DNA from: Trissonchulus latispiculum
Lineage: Eukaryota > Nematoda > Enoplea > Enoplida > Ironidae
Assembly (NCBI GenBank): GCA_030248195.1
Contig: JASAND010028005.1
Coordinates: forward strand, 18,939-82,938
Direction: 5' to 3'
Length of the DNA: 64,000 bases
In this document: in pieces, positions 12,107-23,880 of the stretch
How the letters are laid out: each line of letters starts with the position of its first letter
How positions within the stretch are numbered: the first letter of the stretch is position 1
Program-made: the position numbers and the translations under genes
The notes under the pieces: model-generated
What the model was told of the DNA's origin: nothing
The model's input: only the letters and a program-made list of their open reading frames with translations
Database searches by the model: none

Positions 12107-12350
12107 ATTATAGAAACAAGTTAGTTTACGTACCACTATTTTTCCTTTTTCGGAATTTATTTCTGGGATGAAGTGAACAAAAACAGAAGCCCGTCCAATA
12201 TTAAAGAAATAAATAAAATACACTCTCGTGCTAATTCCAACATTTTCCAGTTATCATATGTACACGTAAAAACACATTAAATTCCTATATTAGTAGTGCA
12301 TGCGACCTCTGCCAGACTTGGTTCAAACACTTGCGGCTCATCAGTGGAGA

Positions 12351-12643
12351 CGTATGCGGTCATGGAAAGGAATTAGTGCTTAAGTGCGGTTAAAGGGATG
12401 GTGGGAATTTTCGTTTGGGGTTTAAAAAGAAAAGGTGGTGGGTTTTTAGGTCCCCTTTAGTGTTGGAGTGTGTTTGGGAGGGAGAGAGTAGTAAGATTGG
12501 AGGTTGGAAAAAAAAGTGTTTTGGTTTGGGGGGGTGGGGGGGGGGTTTAATAGATAAAAAAAAAAGGGAGTTTATAAGGATGGACTATGGAGAGATAAGA
12601 AATTGGGTCGGGCGTGCGGAGAAAGGAGATTTTCTCCTATATA
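12351..12643. other. G/T/A-rich, C-poor stretch after the array
   Basis: Cytosine is almost absent on this strand, with homopolymer runs of G and A. The 83-codon open frame at 12415-12666 is a product of this composition. It directly follows the array end. It could be a genuine low-complexity sequence or a low-quality assembly junction. Confidence 0.5.
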
Positions 12644-13146
12644 TTAGAAGAAGAGTAAGCCATTAGAGGGCTCCTCTTCTTGGCATTGCGTAACGGTGCT
12701 CCGACCACAATACGCGAATGTTCCCCGTTTGGGGGGGGGTCGACAGGTATACCTCCGCTCCGTTTGGTGGGGGGGTAGTCGAAAGGGGTCCCCGTTTGGG
12801 GGGGGGTTACTCAAACAGGCTAAGTTTTGCTCATTCTGATCGGCTGTTGGCGACCCCCTCCCAAACGGGGACCCATTTTCGAATAGAACAAAAACTACCG
12901 TAATCCTATGCTCTACCCCCCCCTCCAAATGGAAGGGAGGGTTTCTGCAATCTGATTGGCTGTTGGCTTCCCCCCCCCCACCAAACAGGGACCTCTTTTC
13001 TGCTACCCCCCCCCCACCAAACGGAGGGGGTATGCAATGTCGATTTGGTCGACCCCCCCAAACGGGGGAACATTCGCGTATTGTGTAGCACCGTTACGCA
13101 ATGCTGTGAAGAGAAGCCCTCTAGTGGCTTACTCTTCTTCTTAATA
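12644..13146. mobile_element. Foldback/MITE-like element with long TIRs and G-tracts
   Basis: The left arm (12644 to about 12745, from TTAGAAGAAGAGTAAGCC through GCATTGCGTAACGGTGCT to AATACGCGAATGTTCC) is matched in inverse by the right arm (about 13040-13146). Inside the arms, the motif CCGTTTGG followed by 6-9 G is repeated about eight times, on both strands, in mirrored order. There is no ORF. No clear target duplication was found; flanks read ATA/ATA-like. Confidence 0.8.
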
Positions 13147-13764
13147 ATAGTGTAGTTATGCATTCTTGATAGCATTATGTGCAGCAGGAGAATCAGAATA
13201 AACAGAAGCCACGTCAAGGTGGCGTCATACTGTGGTTTTGGTTTTGATTTTGGTTACCCAATGCACTACTTACCCTGCCAGAAGCTTGTGATAAACAAAA
13301 GGCCAAACTGTACTTGCAAGAACTAACTATGACTTGAACTAAATTGTTTCTGAACTATATGTTTTCTGTTTCTAAAACTAAAAACTTACAATGAGCAATC
13401 TGAGTAACATTAGAAGCCTGAATATTCGCTTACACCGCTATTTGGAGTGAATTTCGTCAGAGTGAACTGTTAAATTTAGGTTCAGAAAAATGTAGCAAGC
13501 GGCTGCTCTTCGCAGCAACTGCTTCGATAAGATAGCGAACATCGTCAGCAGCAGTTTCGATACCGCATATCAATTTCAACATGAAAATACTAAACCAACC
13601 AGGCTGCAAAAATTTGAATACATGCTCAATACTTTCTAAGGAAAATTTGAACTTAGCAACAAAATTATTCAGTACAGAACAGTCTAAAATACAGAGTAAT
13701 CTGTTACCACTACGAATAGCCGATATAGGGTTAGCGAATATAGTTTCAGTGGTATGAGCTAATC
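13147..13764. other. Unannotated intergenic stretch
   Basis: No gene or repeat border that I can support. Confidence 0.3.
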
Positions 13765-13841
13765 CAACTATCTGCCAATCTATCTAACTATCTAACTATC
13801 TAACTATCTAACTATCTAACTCTCTGACTAAACTATCTAAC
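13765..13841. repeat. TATCTAAC microsatellite
   Basis: An imperfect 8-bp tandem repeat (TATCTAAC) is visible for about ten units. Confidence 0.85.
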
Positions 13842-13965
13842 AGTTGTTCAAGTTCAAAATACACGAAGTCTTTGTGGGCAAGCAAAGACTTGTTGTTTTC
13901 AATTCTAAAAGGGAACCTGCTCGATAAGTAGTATGACATAACCAACCGGTAACAGTTTTGAGTAC

Positions 13966-15205
13966 TTAAGGGGGGGGTCCATTTTTGGCCGATTTTTCGA
14001 CCATCTCCGATTTTGCTCGTTTTCACATATTTTGTTCTCTGATTGGTATATTTTAACGAGTTTTTGAAATTAAAGTCGGATCTTTTACGGTTAATGAGTA
14101 ATTTCACTTCAAAGTTGAGATCTCATGTGTTAAACATAGGAAACTGGAAAAGTTTCAATTTGTTTACTAGTGTCAAAAAATCTCGAAACTGGGCAAAGAT
14201 TATCAGCATAATTTGGTATCGTTAGAAACGTCTATTTATACACTTTGATTTGTTGGAATTAGATTTTTGATTTAGGCCTTTGAATTTTTTTAAATAATTT
14301 TTGAAACCTGCTGACTGCGAAAATTGACGTTTTTCGTTAGTGGAAACTGGGGGGTTGTAATTTTGAGCAAGGATTACAGAAATTCTAAGGCCTAAATCAA
14401 AAATCTAATTACAACAAATCAAAGTATATAAATAGACGTTTCTAACGATACCAAATGATGCCTATAATCTTCGCCCAGTTTCGAGATTTTTTGACACTAG
14501 AAATTTGGTTTTTTACCAAAATTTTGATTTTTTTCGATTTTTTGCCTATTATGTGAGTCCATTGCAATCACCAGCTACCAAATGCCAAAATATCTCGTTT
14601 TATGTTATTTCTGGTGGCTGCAGTTCACTGTTGACTACAATTACTCCTGCTAAGTAGCCCAACGTGGTCCCTGCATTTCAATTTGTCGGACTGGCATTAA
14701 TATAGCAAAAATATCGATTTTTTCAAATTTCTCAAAACATGACAAATTTGACATCAATCGAAAGCCCTTAATGCGGGGAACATTTTTTCTTCTTGGGCTA
14801 TGGTCCGCAAATGCACCAAATTGAAGTTACGGGCTGTTAAAGGGTTTTGTGATCTAACCTCAACATTGGCTTTGCTGCTCCCTAAAAGTCGTTAAAAAGG
14901 CATGAAATCACGTTTAGCCTGCCAACACCGCGTCACAACTAATTCTTTAGATCAATTTTCAAATGTACACCCCATTGAAGCTCCAAAATCGAAGACTGTT
15001 TAAGGAAAATTGCTTTAGTCTCAAGCGGTACCCTCGTTTCGCCCATTATTACAATTGCAAGCAGTTGATAGCTTATAACTCGCGGAGACATGGATGAAAC
15101 AACTCAATATTTAAACTTGGTACGCACAACATGTGTGGCTACATTATGTGTAAAAATGAGCGAAATCCGTGACTACAAATTTTTTCATGGTGGACCCCCC
15201 CTTAA
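13966..15205. mobile_element. TTAA-bordered G-tract element, copy 1
   Basis: It is bordered by TTAA at 13966-13969 and 15202-15205, followed inward by GGGGGGGGTCC on the left and ending GGACCCCCC on the right. Near the ends, CGATTTTTCGACCATCTCC and GAAATCCGTGACTA match the ends of the two copies at 41263-43720, in opposite orientation. A long internal inverted repeat, AGGCCTAAATCAAAAATCTAAT with its partner, spans about 14255-14410. No transposase is seen. TTAA borders suggest piggyBac-type mobilisation, but the termini begin with G, not the usual C. Confidence 0.7.
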
Positions 15206-17149
15206 GCACTTTTGTGAAAAGCTCCCAGACGCTAAAATGTCGCCACCATCTACCTTTAACGGCACTTAGAGCACTAAGTATACCATGTTTTGATGTAATA
15301 CTAAATGATACTTCGTAAAGTTGGGCAATGCGTCACCGAAACACCAGCGACGTCCAGCGTTTTCCCAACTCTGGCTTGAGTGGAGAATCCTTCCCTTGGT
15401 CTCGCGTGCACTGGGACACAAAGTGGGGTCTCCTCGACCTGTGGGGTCTCCGGGGCCCCATGAATCTGGACTACTTACCCTCGGCCAAAACGAAGGGTCC
15501 GTTGAACCCTGCCTGAGCCGTCATGCAAGCATGGAGTCCTAAAACCATACTCTCCGTGCTGTTGAGGCCCAGGCTTTTAACCTTAGACAAAACTGTAGCA
15601 ACGTCCAGTACCCCAAAACATTATTCAAAAGTATCTCCTTCTTACGCCTACGGACGTCGTGCTGAGCTAGCAAGAAGTTCGCTAGTTCCGGTATCCGACT
15701 ACCGCAACGACTGTACTTGTTAGTTGTTAGCCATGTGGCGAGCCTTCCGGATTCGCTGCGACAATTTCTTCAGGTATTTCAGGTGGTCATGATACGACTG
15801 ATACTTCAAATCCGACTTCATCGAACAATCTGACTCATTCGACGGGATGTGTCCAGAACGCTCAGAATCCGTCTGTGCCTCGGCAAACAATTAAGAGTTA
15901 CCAGAAATAACAGAATAGCCTAACAGGTGTGCCCCCACACAATAGCAGACAGAACAAGATGACCCCTAAAAAGGTAGTATTCCACAGCAGAGATAGGGAC
16001 TTGAACCACCGTTTCTGTTTACGTTAGCATGAAAACTGAAGTAGCTGATTGCAAACTAATTTGCATAATGTCTTCAGTTAACAAAAGTTTCTGCATCTTA
16101 AACTCAACCGGAGGGGGTAAAGTAATAAAATTTCTAGAGGAAATTTAAGGTTAGACGTTTTACTATTGCTTTTTCGAGCAACGCCCCTCCCAGTAGAAGC
16201 AGCCAGCCTACTGAGCACAATGTTAAGGATAGGCTGCAAATGCCGTTGTGACAAGATTCAGTTTAACAAGCAATATTGTGTGCAAAAGATTAAGTTTTCG
16301 ATGGATGAATACTTTGCAAAATTATAAACCTGCTGCGCAGTCGACATTTTTATACGTGAGAGATGACAATTGCTTAGATAGTACAGCAAAATGTTCTGCA
16401 AAACATTGTGCTATTATTGCTAATGATAATTATCTTTGTTTGCTGGTGTCAGAAAAAAATTAACATTCATTCCATATTTTAGCAATAATTTGGACTGTTG
16501 AGTAGACGGAATGCTCCAGTATATTCTCTGCTTGAGAAATTTATGAAATTTAATATAAGAAGCTCACCACTGCCAGTTAAAAGCCTTTATTAGTCATCAT
16601 TTAGAAAAGAAGAAAATTTCCAGTTTCGAATTCTTATGTCAGTCAGATTCCACATAACTTGCACATATGCGCAAATATGTATTAGAAGCAGGAGTCTGCC
16701 AAAAGAAAATCCCACATAGAAATCATGTAAAGCCTATCTTAAATCATTGCACACATGCATTTACGGCAAAATGCATGTTTCACAAATAAAATGTGTGCTG
16801 ATTCTCAGCCTGAACAAATTTAAAAGATCTGCTGCGCTGAGGCGCAGCAGGAAAAAGGGGCTAAACCTATTTACAAATATTCCACCTCTAGGTGGAATAA
16901 AAACAATTGTGGTAGCCTGAGTGGCTCCCCTCACTGAGTGAGTATTAATTAATGAGAAAACAAGTAAGAGTAAAGTTTAATTTGGATTGGACATAATTCG
17001 CATATTTCATTTGCTGTACGTTCACTCTCAACATAGAAATTCAGCTTAGTGGGTATCTGTGAGACTTCCCTATTTTGAATACTTTAGCTCATATGGATGC
17101 TGTCAAAAAATAGACTAAAGCAGTGTCCACATGTAGATGTAAGGGAAGC
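15206..17149. other. Unresolved intergenic stretch with a GC-richer patch
   Basis: 15321-15860 is richer in G and C than its surroundings and has open frames of 60-73 codons, none with a recognisable family signature. Short CTGCTGCGC-containing palindromes occur near 16330 and 16828-16852 (CTGCTGCGC/GCGCAGCAG). I see no further gene. Confidence 0.3.
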
Positions 17150-17392
17150 AGGCATAGGAAAGAATGATAAACCTGTAACTGCTGATGGCCCTGTGGTGTA
17201 GTTGGTTAGCATGTCTGCTCCGGAGTCCGGCTGGGTCAATTCTTTACTTTCAATGGTGAGTGAAAAACTGAAACTCCCTCTTCCCTTCTCTCTTCTAGGT
17301 TCTGGATTCGTGGGTACAAGTTCGCCTGACGCCTTGGGCTTCTCCTTGGTTTCTTCTTGGTCCACCAGCCTGGTAGAAACGCTACATAGACA
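17150..17392 (+). mobile_element. tRNA-derived SINE, copy 3 (truncated head)
   Basis: It has the same leader, A-box region (TGGTGTAGTTGG from 17193) and 3' body as the SINEs at 3846-4606, but in plus orientation. The anticodon and T arms, including the B box, are mostly deleted after GTCTGCTCCGGAGTC. This copy could therefore not be transcribed from its own promoter. Confidence 0.75.
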
Positions 17393-17783
17393 CCACTGAG
17401 TCAAACCATCGACACAGGTATTGTTTGTTGAATCAAAATCCTAATGCAATCTCAGAGTGCCACACTAGAGTAAACGAAATGTTATTTGCTGTTCGGACTG
17501 AATGTTTTTGTAAAACAGCGCTTAATTCTACGGTAGTATCTCGCAGTTAGTTCAAGCATGAATACATTTACAGATGCTCATCCAGCATTAACAGCGATCT
17601 GTCAATACGATTACGACAACGCCTAACTTCTAAGTCAATACGGAATGCAAACAAAGCTTAAATATCATAGAAATTGGAGTTAAACATAACTAGTTCATAT
17701 TAATATAAGTATCATAATATAATGTCATTGTTATTAATGTCACCGTTCTTCAAAAGCATTTTGTAGCTGATAATAACTTTTTC

Positions 17784-17908
17784 TTATTTCTTTGTTTCCT
17801 TCTTCAATGACGATTTCTCAGATCCTCTTTTTAGTGACTTGCTGAGAGAGATTACTTTTTCCGGAGCAGCTGTCGTCTTGGTATCTTCTTTACTAACTAT
17901 CTTGGATC
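17784..17908 (-). CDS. Paralogue 2, last exon: cytoplasmic tail
   Basis: The exon starts at a TTGTTGTTGCAG acceptor in phase 1 and ends in TAA at 17786-17784, 125 nt. The peptide is rich in Lys, Ser and Thr (KIVSKEDTKTTAAPEKV at the start) and contains GSEKSSLKK near its end. The last exon of paralogue 3 carries GSEKASLKK in the same place, which supports both calls. No signalling motif is obvious. Confidence 0.72.
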
Positions 17909-18258
17909 CTGCAACAACAACATTTCACGAATTTCTAGAGTTGTCAAACTTGCCAAATTAGCAGAGTGGCCCTAAATGTCGCAAGAGACTTTGTATGGAA
18001 ACGATGATGCTTTTGCATTTAGAGTTGTTTAGGTGCTTAGGTTGCTAAGGTTTACTCAAGCTAGTTGTTAATTCAATCGATGCTGTGAGAAATAAAGAGA
18101 AAATTGGCTACCAAACGTTAAAATGCCGTTGTGACTGAGTATAAACATCGTCCAATGGTCAGCATTCTTAGTTCGAAAACACTTTTTGTGACAACCCATT
18201 TGCCTTCACAAAATGTTTTAGAGTTAGCTTCAAAATCAAATGTAAAACATACCCTTAC

Positions 18259-18372
18259 GGCCTTTTTGCCATCTCTTAAATAACCACAGTCCAGCAAGAA
18301 CGAGTGCCACGATTGCTAAGGTTCCAAAAATTGAACCAGCTACAGCACCCCCTACGTTGGAAGCCTGTTTTC
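18259..18372 (-). CDS. Paralogue 2: transmembrane exon
   Basis: A GTTTTAG acceptor (phase 1) and a GTAAGG donor (phase 1) bound 114 nt. The translation is a short polar lead, then a helix from about AGSIFGTLAIVALVLAGLWLF, followed by KRWQKGR as a stop-transfer signal. It corresponds to the transmembrane exon 46736-46851 in paralogue 3, although that one exits in phase 0. Confidence 0.78.
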
Positions 18373-18829
18373 CTAAAACATATTACAAAAGATTAATATG
18401 TGGATGGAATGATTTGTATACTTACTGTATAATTGCAAATATATTTTCTAAACAAGGATGCAATGAAGTTCACAATGTTGGACAAGCTGTGCATGCAGCG
18501 CAGAGGATCATTCCTTGCACTAACATTGCGCAGACTGCAACTGCACTGCCACTGTTTCAACTTAGTGAGAGTTCAACTAAAAATTTTGCGATTTCCAAAA
18601 AATGTTCGTCATAAATTGCTGTCGGTAATGGAATGAAAATGTTTTAATTTGTGCTAAGTAAATAAGTTAATAATCAAAGATTACGCAATTATCAAGAAGA
18701 ATATATCTTATTGTCTGAATCAAATTATTTCATTTCAATATTATTCCCACGCATTTCAATGTTATTCTCCGGCATTCAAAGAAAGCAACACTACAATCTT
18801 GAAACCAATTATTGCACTGAGGTTTTTAC

Positions 18830-18871
18830 CTTGTCTGGCAGCTCCAGCCTCACTCTCTGGTTCTGTTCCAC
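18830..18871 (-). CDS. Paralogue 2: short stalk exon
   Basis: This 42-nt exon lies between TTTAAG and GTAAAA splice signals, phase 1 on both sides. It encodes GTEPESEAGAARQ, a polar linker. It has the same position, size class and phase as the 48-nt exon of paralogue 3. Its acceptor overlaps the target duplication of the MITE at 18883-19438, so the intron sequence normally upstream of the acceptor has been displaced. Confidence 0.55.
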
Positions 18872-18882
18872 CTTAAACAAAT

Positions 18883-19438
18883 AGGTCTTATCTCGATTAC
18901 CCCCCACCGCTCAAACTCCTTAAAACTTGACCAAATGAGCTAAAATTTGGTATAGGTATGTTTGTGACTACGCTGAGTTCAAATATGGCAAGATTTTTCG
19001 ATTTCGCGAAATTAGATTTTTTCGATTTTTAAGGTGGGACCAAGCGAAACCGAAAACGTTCTTGTCTTCGATTTTGCCGATAACATGTATATATAAACAC
19101 GAATAGAAAGTTCTTTTTTCGATTCAGCTTTTCGTTAGCTCCGTATAGCTTAAATCTTTAGCTTATACTGGGCTAACGAAAAGCTGATTCGAAAAACGGA
19201 CTTCAGATTCGAGTTCTACGATCCTTAAAACCCTACACACATGTTTTCAGCAAAATCGAAGTCAAAAAATGTTTCGGTTTCGCTTGGTCCCCCCATAGAA
19301 ATCGTAAAAATTGAGTTTCGCGAAATCAAAAAATTTCGCGATATTTGAACTCAGCGACAACATACCCATACCAAATTTTAGCTCACTTGTCAGGTTATGA
19401 GGATTTTGCGTGGTGGGTGGGTAATCGAGATAAGATCC
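18883..19438. mobile_element. MITE with 8-bp target duplication (hAT-like)
   Basis: The direct repeats AAACAAAT at 18875-18882 and 19439-19446 flank inverted termini (AGGTCTTATCTCGATTACC on the left; the right end inverted differs in two of the first three bases). The inverted homology extends about 180 bp inward on both sides, including TTTCGCGAAAT and GTTTCGCTTGGTCC. An 8-bp duplication is typical of hAT and P families. No ORF. The internal part around AGCTGATTCGAAAA resembles the centre of the element at 30320-30863. Confidence 0.85.
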
Positions 19439-19446
19439 AAACAAAT

Positions 19447-21070
19447 CAGTTAGTTTGCTCATAAACCCTCGAATCAATTAGTCGTATGAAACAAATTTGA
19501 ATTAAGTACTGCTTGCTTGCTACTTCCTGATGTCACCTTTAATTATACACAGAAATTGTGATAATTAAAAAATTGTTAATCCCCTACTGTTATGGAAGAG
19601 TCCAAGAATTTGATAGCACTTAAGTTATTTACATAAATTTAAGTCCACGCATTCACGAAAAATGCCAAAACAGGTAATTTTCATTATCCGCCACTCCACT
19701 TCACACATCCCTCAACCTTACATATCACTCACACGTTCCCACCTATCACTTTTGAGTCAAGGCTTTTACTAATTGAGACAGTTAATTCGAGCTATACAAT
19801 AATTGAAATACATTGAGATGTACACTCGGACCTTTAAACTTTGTCATTGGTTCTGGCGTGAATTGTAACAAGCGAGACTCACACTGATTTACTTGTATTT
19901 CTTATGTGGCAAAGAGAAATGTCGCATATTTATAGAAAGCTTGGGAAAATCTTATCAAATCTCGGAAGCGCTCCTTTGACAAAACAGACAGCACGCTTCT
20001 AGGATCGTCCAGAATACATCCAAATACATACTCTCTTCACATTTCTCAACTCATTTACTTTAGGACTTACCCATGAGAACTCTGAAGACAGGGAGTATCA
20101 AATCTTAAACTCAAGTCATCGGGATGTGCATAAAACACGGTCCCGTCATTGCCCCATCAAATAAAGGAGTCGTCGCAAAGAGAACTGCATGTAGCACCCC
20201 TGATCTAATATAAAACATTGAAGTTTGAAAAATGAAGCAACAATCGTATATAAATTTTAAGCATTATAATTTTTTAATTTCTTTCTAAACATAACAGTGG
20301 CGGTTTTCGTATACATAGCAGTTACTTAAGCATTGAGCGGGGTGCCTCATTTGTTGCAAGACTGTCGCCTGAGATGTTGTCTGGATATTCCATATGAAAT
20401 TCAAAACCTTTTGAAACTTGAACATGAAAAAAACTAAGCCAATACTTCGTTACTAAGCAGTGACCGTCCGCATAATACAAACTTTGACATGTGTCCAAAA
20501 TATCTAAGAAATACAGCTTATGTAAGAAAATCTATCTATGGGTCACTGTTTACAATTTACACCAGAAACAATGGCAAAGTTTAAAAGCGTGTCTATATAA
20601 ACGGTCTGTTCATCTCAACTTTGCAGTCTCAAAAGTTTTTACACACTGTGAATTAATAATCGTTGGCTCGATCAAAATTGTGTCCAATTTATTAATTAGC
20701 ACAAACTAACTGTTTAAGTTAGTCTAGCCTTACTCAAAACTGTGACTGCTAAGAAAATGGAGGTCTACTCCACGCCACCCTTCGGTGAAAGGACCGTTAG
20801 AAGTCAATCATTCATAGTCTCATGTGGCTCTTTTGGGTCAAAGATGGCGGTTTTAGGCGGCTATTTTTTTAATTTGATTGTGGTTTCTTTCTTTGCCATA
20901 AATTGGTGTCAATTGATGTCAATTTAGTATGAATACAGGTCAGACTCCCTTGCCTTAGAATTGAGCTTGAAATAGTCCAATACTTATTTTACAACGAGCC
21001 ATATGAGACGGTTGCCAGTAAATCATTTTGCCTAAAATTCTACGGCTGTAAACAAAGCAGGCAAACGTAC
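19447..21070 (-). other. Intron of paralogue 2
   Basis: This lies between the stalk exon and the FWPYS-type exon. Apart from the MITE at its 3' end, I see no feature that I can support. Confidence 0.4.
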
Positions 21071-21218
21071 AAGTAACTGATATATTTTTAGAAAAGGAAT
21101 CTATAACGGTTGCAGAGTATGGCCAATAGAAAACCAAATTCACTGAAATCCTGCACTCCAGAGCGTAGTTAAGTTTTCCGGGAGCAATTTCTATGCAGTT
21201 ACTTATAGACGCCATACC
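21071..21218 (-). CDS. Paralogue 2: ectodomain exon with WPYS motif
   Basis: 148 nt, acceptor TTGTTTAG (phase 0), donor GTACGT (phase 1). The translation has a conserved core, ECRISVNLVFYWPYS, then DSFSKN and a final cysteine split by the intron. Paralogue 3 has ECKVSVELVFFWPYS in the same exon (47573-47726). Candidate N-glycosylation is present at NIS. No known domain recognised. Confidence 0.75.
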
Positions 21219-21745
21219 CTAAACAATAAACCAATTACATAAAAGACAAAAGTAAACATTCACGTTAGATTTTGCAAAGTTGCATCATAATTGAAAGCGC
21301 GATACGTGACGAACTCTTAGTTATTGAGATAAAATCAGTCACTGTACAAAAATGGCAGACACGAGATATGTGAAACAATGGAATGTACCGTGCCGGGCCT
21401 TGACCTCACTGAAATTTGATGCCGTGGTCTGCCCGGCCCAAGGCCCAAAGGCCCAATTCAAGTCCTAGATCTGATGGACTGACGGATTCTGCTTGACCGA
21501 GAGGAACGATTCAGCGAACGAGATTTAACGAGGTGCTGAATTAAACACCACTACTTTGGCCAAGGATTTACGATTGGCTACGTTTTGAAAACACATAAAT
21601 TGTCTAGTTTTACCATTGTCCAAAATCCGAGCGCCTATAATCTGCGGAAGTTACCATTTAAACAATTATTTGTTGAAAAACGGGTGATGGTATTACATTA
21701 ATACCTCTTTCGGGGCAAACTTGGTACTGATCTTAGTAGATTTAC

Positions 21746-21867
21746 CTGTTGCCAGTCGATTATTCTCACTTTCGGTTGAAAAAGGAAAAAAGGAGATGAA
21801 ACATTGCAACAGACAACAGCACTAGACTGATGATTGCATTCTGTTTCGGTAATATCCGGCGCTACTA
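21746..21867 (-). CDS. Paralogue 2: ectodomain exon with VCCNVS motif
   Basis: 122 nt if the acceptor is the AAAG ending at 21868 and the donor GTAAAT after DWQQ; this gives phase 1 to phase 0, exactly what the flanking exons need. The core VVCCNVSSPFFLFQ matches VCCNVSTPYFLLQ in paralogue 3 (48258-48397). The acceptor lacks a good pyrimidine tract, so the 5' edge is less certain than the reading frame. Confidence 0.6.
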
Positions 21868-22740
21868 CTTTCATAATTGATAATTCATAATTGAAATATT
21901 GCATAAATTATAGCAGAGCTGTTTTCAAATGTTATATATTTTAGTTATGTTAAGTCTTGTACTATTCAATATGGGTTGAAGTTTGCAACAAGCAAGAACT
22001 TTGTGCAAAAGAAACCTATTCTGACCATATTAACCGAAAATATGCCGAAAGCCTAGAAACATCCGTATGGAAATACATCACATAAACTTCCGAACTGCAA
22101 CCGAAGCCTGCATACCATAGACTGAGGAGGCATGAAATTACCTGCATATCTGTTGTAGTTTGCATTTGCAAACACGAATATGTTTTGTAAGAACACTTGC
22201 CATAGTTAACTTGTGTGGAACGAGTATAAATTTTTGAACTTTTAATATTCAAACCTCTACTTTGAAAGACTACGGCAAGAAGCCACTAGACCTATGCAAT
22301 TTGCGGAAATTTTATAACATTCATTTTCAATTAGCCGACAGCACTCACTAAGCTAGTATAAGAAAAAGCTTTCACATGTGCAGCAGCAGGATACAGCAAA
22401 CTATGGACATAGCTTTGGAGCTTTAGCAACATTTTAGCAAAATTTTAGCACACGCTTTAGCAACATTTAACGTAAACCTCAGAAACTACTTGTATATTTA
22501 AACTTTTTATAAATTTAAAATGTTAGTGCCACAGAAACTTGAGTTTAATCTGTTGAACTCCGCGATATCATCGGTACCAGTGTGACTTAAACAACAATCT
22601 TCGTTTAGTTTAAATTTGAATTTTAGTATTTCAATTAAAAATTTTACGCGTGAATAATTCATGCCTAATTATGATGTTTCTTGGGTTCGTTGCTTTAGAA
22701 TCGTTTACTGAACTTTTTACTTACGCAATCTATGACTTAC

Positions 22741-23049
22741 TATAGGGTACAAAATATGAATGGAAATAGTCCGCTGCTTTATTGTAGTCCTTGTCGTATT
22801 TCCAACACTTCAGTTTGGATAGCTGAATATTATCAGATGTTTTGTTTATATTAACAGCTGCTATGGTGACGTTTTTATAGTGAAAACTATCGATTATGAA
22901 GTCACTGCCGCTCAGTGCACATAATCCATTGTAGATATTAGCGTCAATGACTGCAATTTCATTCTTTTGTATTGGAATTTCAAGGGCAGATACACGTGCA
23001 AATGGCAAAGGCAGCTTATTCTGCTTCCAGTTTAAATCAAACGATATTC
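22741..23049 (-). CDS. Paralogue 2: ectodomain exon ending in PYS
   Basis: 309 nt, acceptor TGTATTTCAG and donor GTAAGT, phase 1 on both sides. It begins SFDLNWKQNKL and ends FHSYFVPYS. It shares W-K-Q, two internal cysteines (GLCALSG, KLKCW) and the FHSY--PYS end with paralogue 3 exon 48577-48888. NKT and NVT are candidate glycosylation sites. The domain may be a second Ig-like fold, but I cannot show this. Confidence 0.75.
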
Positions 23050-23688
23050 CTGAAATACAGAAAATTTCAAAATTTCATTTTCACCAAATTGAGGAGTGTC
23101 TTCAAAACGCACATTACTGTCTTCATAGCCAATTTGTAATCGGCGAAAACTTTCGCCTGGAACTGTGTGTTTTGCTAGTAGCCTTAGCTGTGACCAGTGA
23201 TCGTGGGAGGAGTGTGAAACATTGAAGACATGCTACAAACTGGACATAATTTTTTACATTTACACTGGTTTGCACCAAATGTGATTAGCAAATGATTGAC
23301 AAATTTCGTGGTAACCATTGCTTAGCAAGTGCTTAATCCCAAACTCCTTTGCACCAAATCTGATTACGTTGACCAACTGCTAAGCTGATGCTAATCAGGT
23401 GCTCAATAAGTAAATATTTAATCCTATTCTGGAGGAGGATTATCTGCGAAATTTCTGCTAATTTTTCGAAATTATTACTATCCCCAGTCAAACCTGGCGA
23501 AAATCTTTGCTAGATACCTAGAAATTTATCATGTTGCTGCACATAGCAGGAATCCAAATCCAAATTTGAAAGCTGAAAGTTGAAAGCATTTTAAGATTCT
23601 TAAATATTTGGTAATATTTGATACGTTTAGTTTCATATACCACAGCTAACACAGCAGCAGTACTCATTCCAGGGCCTTTTCGCAAAAG

Positions 23689-23880
23689 GCTAGAGAAGAG
23701 TAGAGTAGAGTAGAGTAGAGCCAAAATTAACTCTTTTAACCCGTTTCATGAATGCACAGAGTTAAATTTAACTCTGCCAGCTTTTAACTCTTTTAACTCT
23801 GTAGAATTAAAATCAAAGAGTTAGAAGAGTTAAAACTGGCAGAAAATTAACTCTCTGTATTCACGAAAATAGTTAAAACG
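23689..23880. repeat. GTAGA microsatellite and small foldback
   Basis: AGAGTAGAGTAGAGTAGAG at about 23699-23720 is followed by a ~140-bp inverted repeat whose arms read TTTTAACCCGTTTCATGAAT and, in inverse, ATTCACGAAAATAGTTAAAA, with ACTCTGCCAG/CTGGCAGA inside. It sits in the long intron of paralogue 2. Confidence 0.6.

Larger units (their letters stand above)
5524..12350. repeat. Tandem array of a ~1.65 kb unit (4 full copies plus 244 bp)
   Basis: The anchor ATTATAGAAACAAG recurs at 5524, 7170, 8819, 10463 and 12107, giving units of 1646, 1649, 1644 and 1644 bp and a truncated fifth ending at 12350. Copies are nearly identical; I saw only scattered substitutions and length changes in a TATA/poly-T tract. 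Each unit contains three diverged ~240-bp subrepeats (each with GAAAACTGTTAACAA and GGAACTCGATAGATTCTG) and a trio of short hairpins. Repeated minus-strand ORFs of 66 and 86 codons recur only because the unit recurs; they lack recognisable domains. It lies between paralogues 1 and 2. Confidence 0.95.

Noticed and set aside
5524..12350. CRISPR-like or rDNA-type array
   Set aside because: Units are 1.65 kb with no short spaced direct repeats and no ribosomal RNA sequence, in a eukaryotic setting.
22016..22252. Possible exon of paralogue 2 ending at CAG/GTAATT
   Set aside because: The phases could fit, but there is no matching exon in paralogue 3; the 21746-21867 exon with the VCCNVS motif does match.
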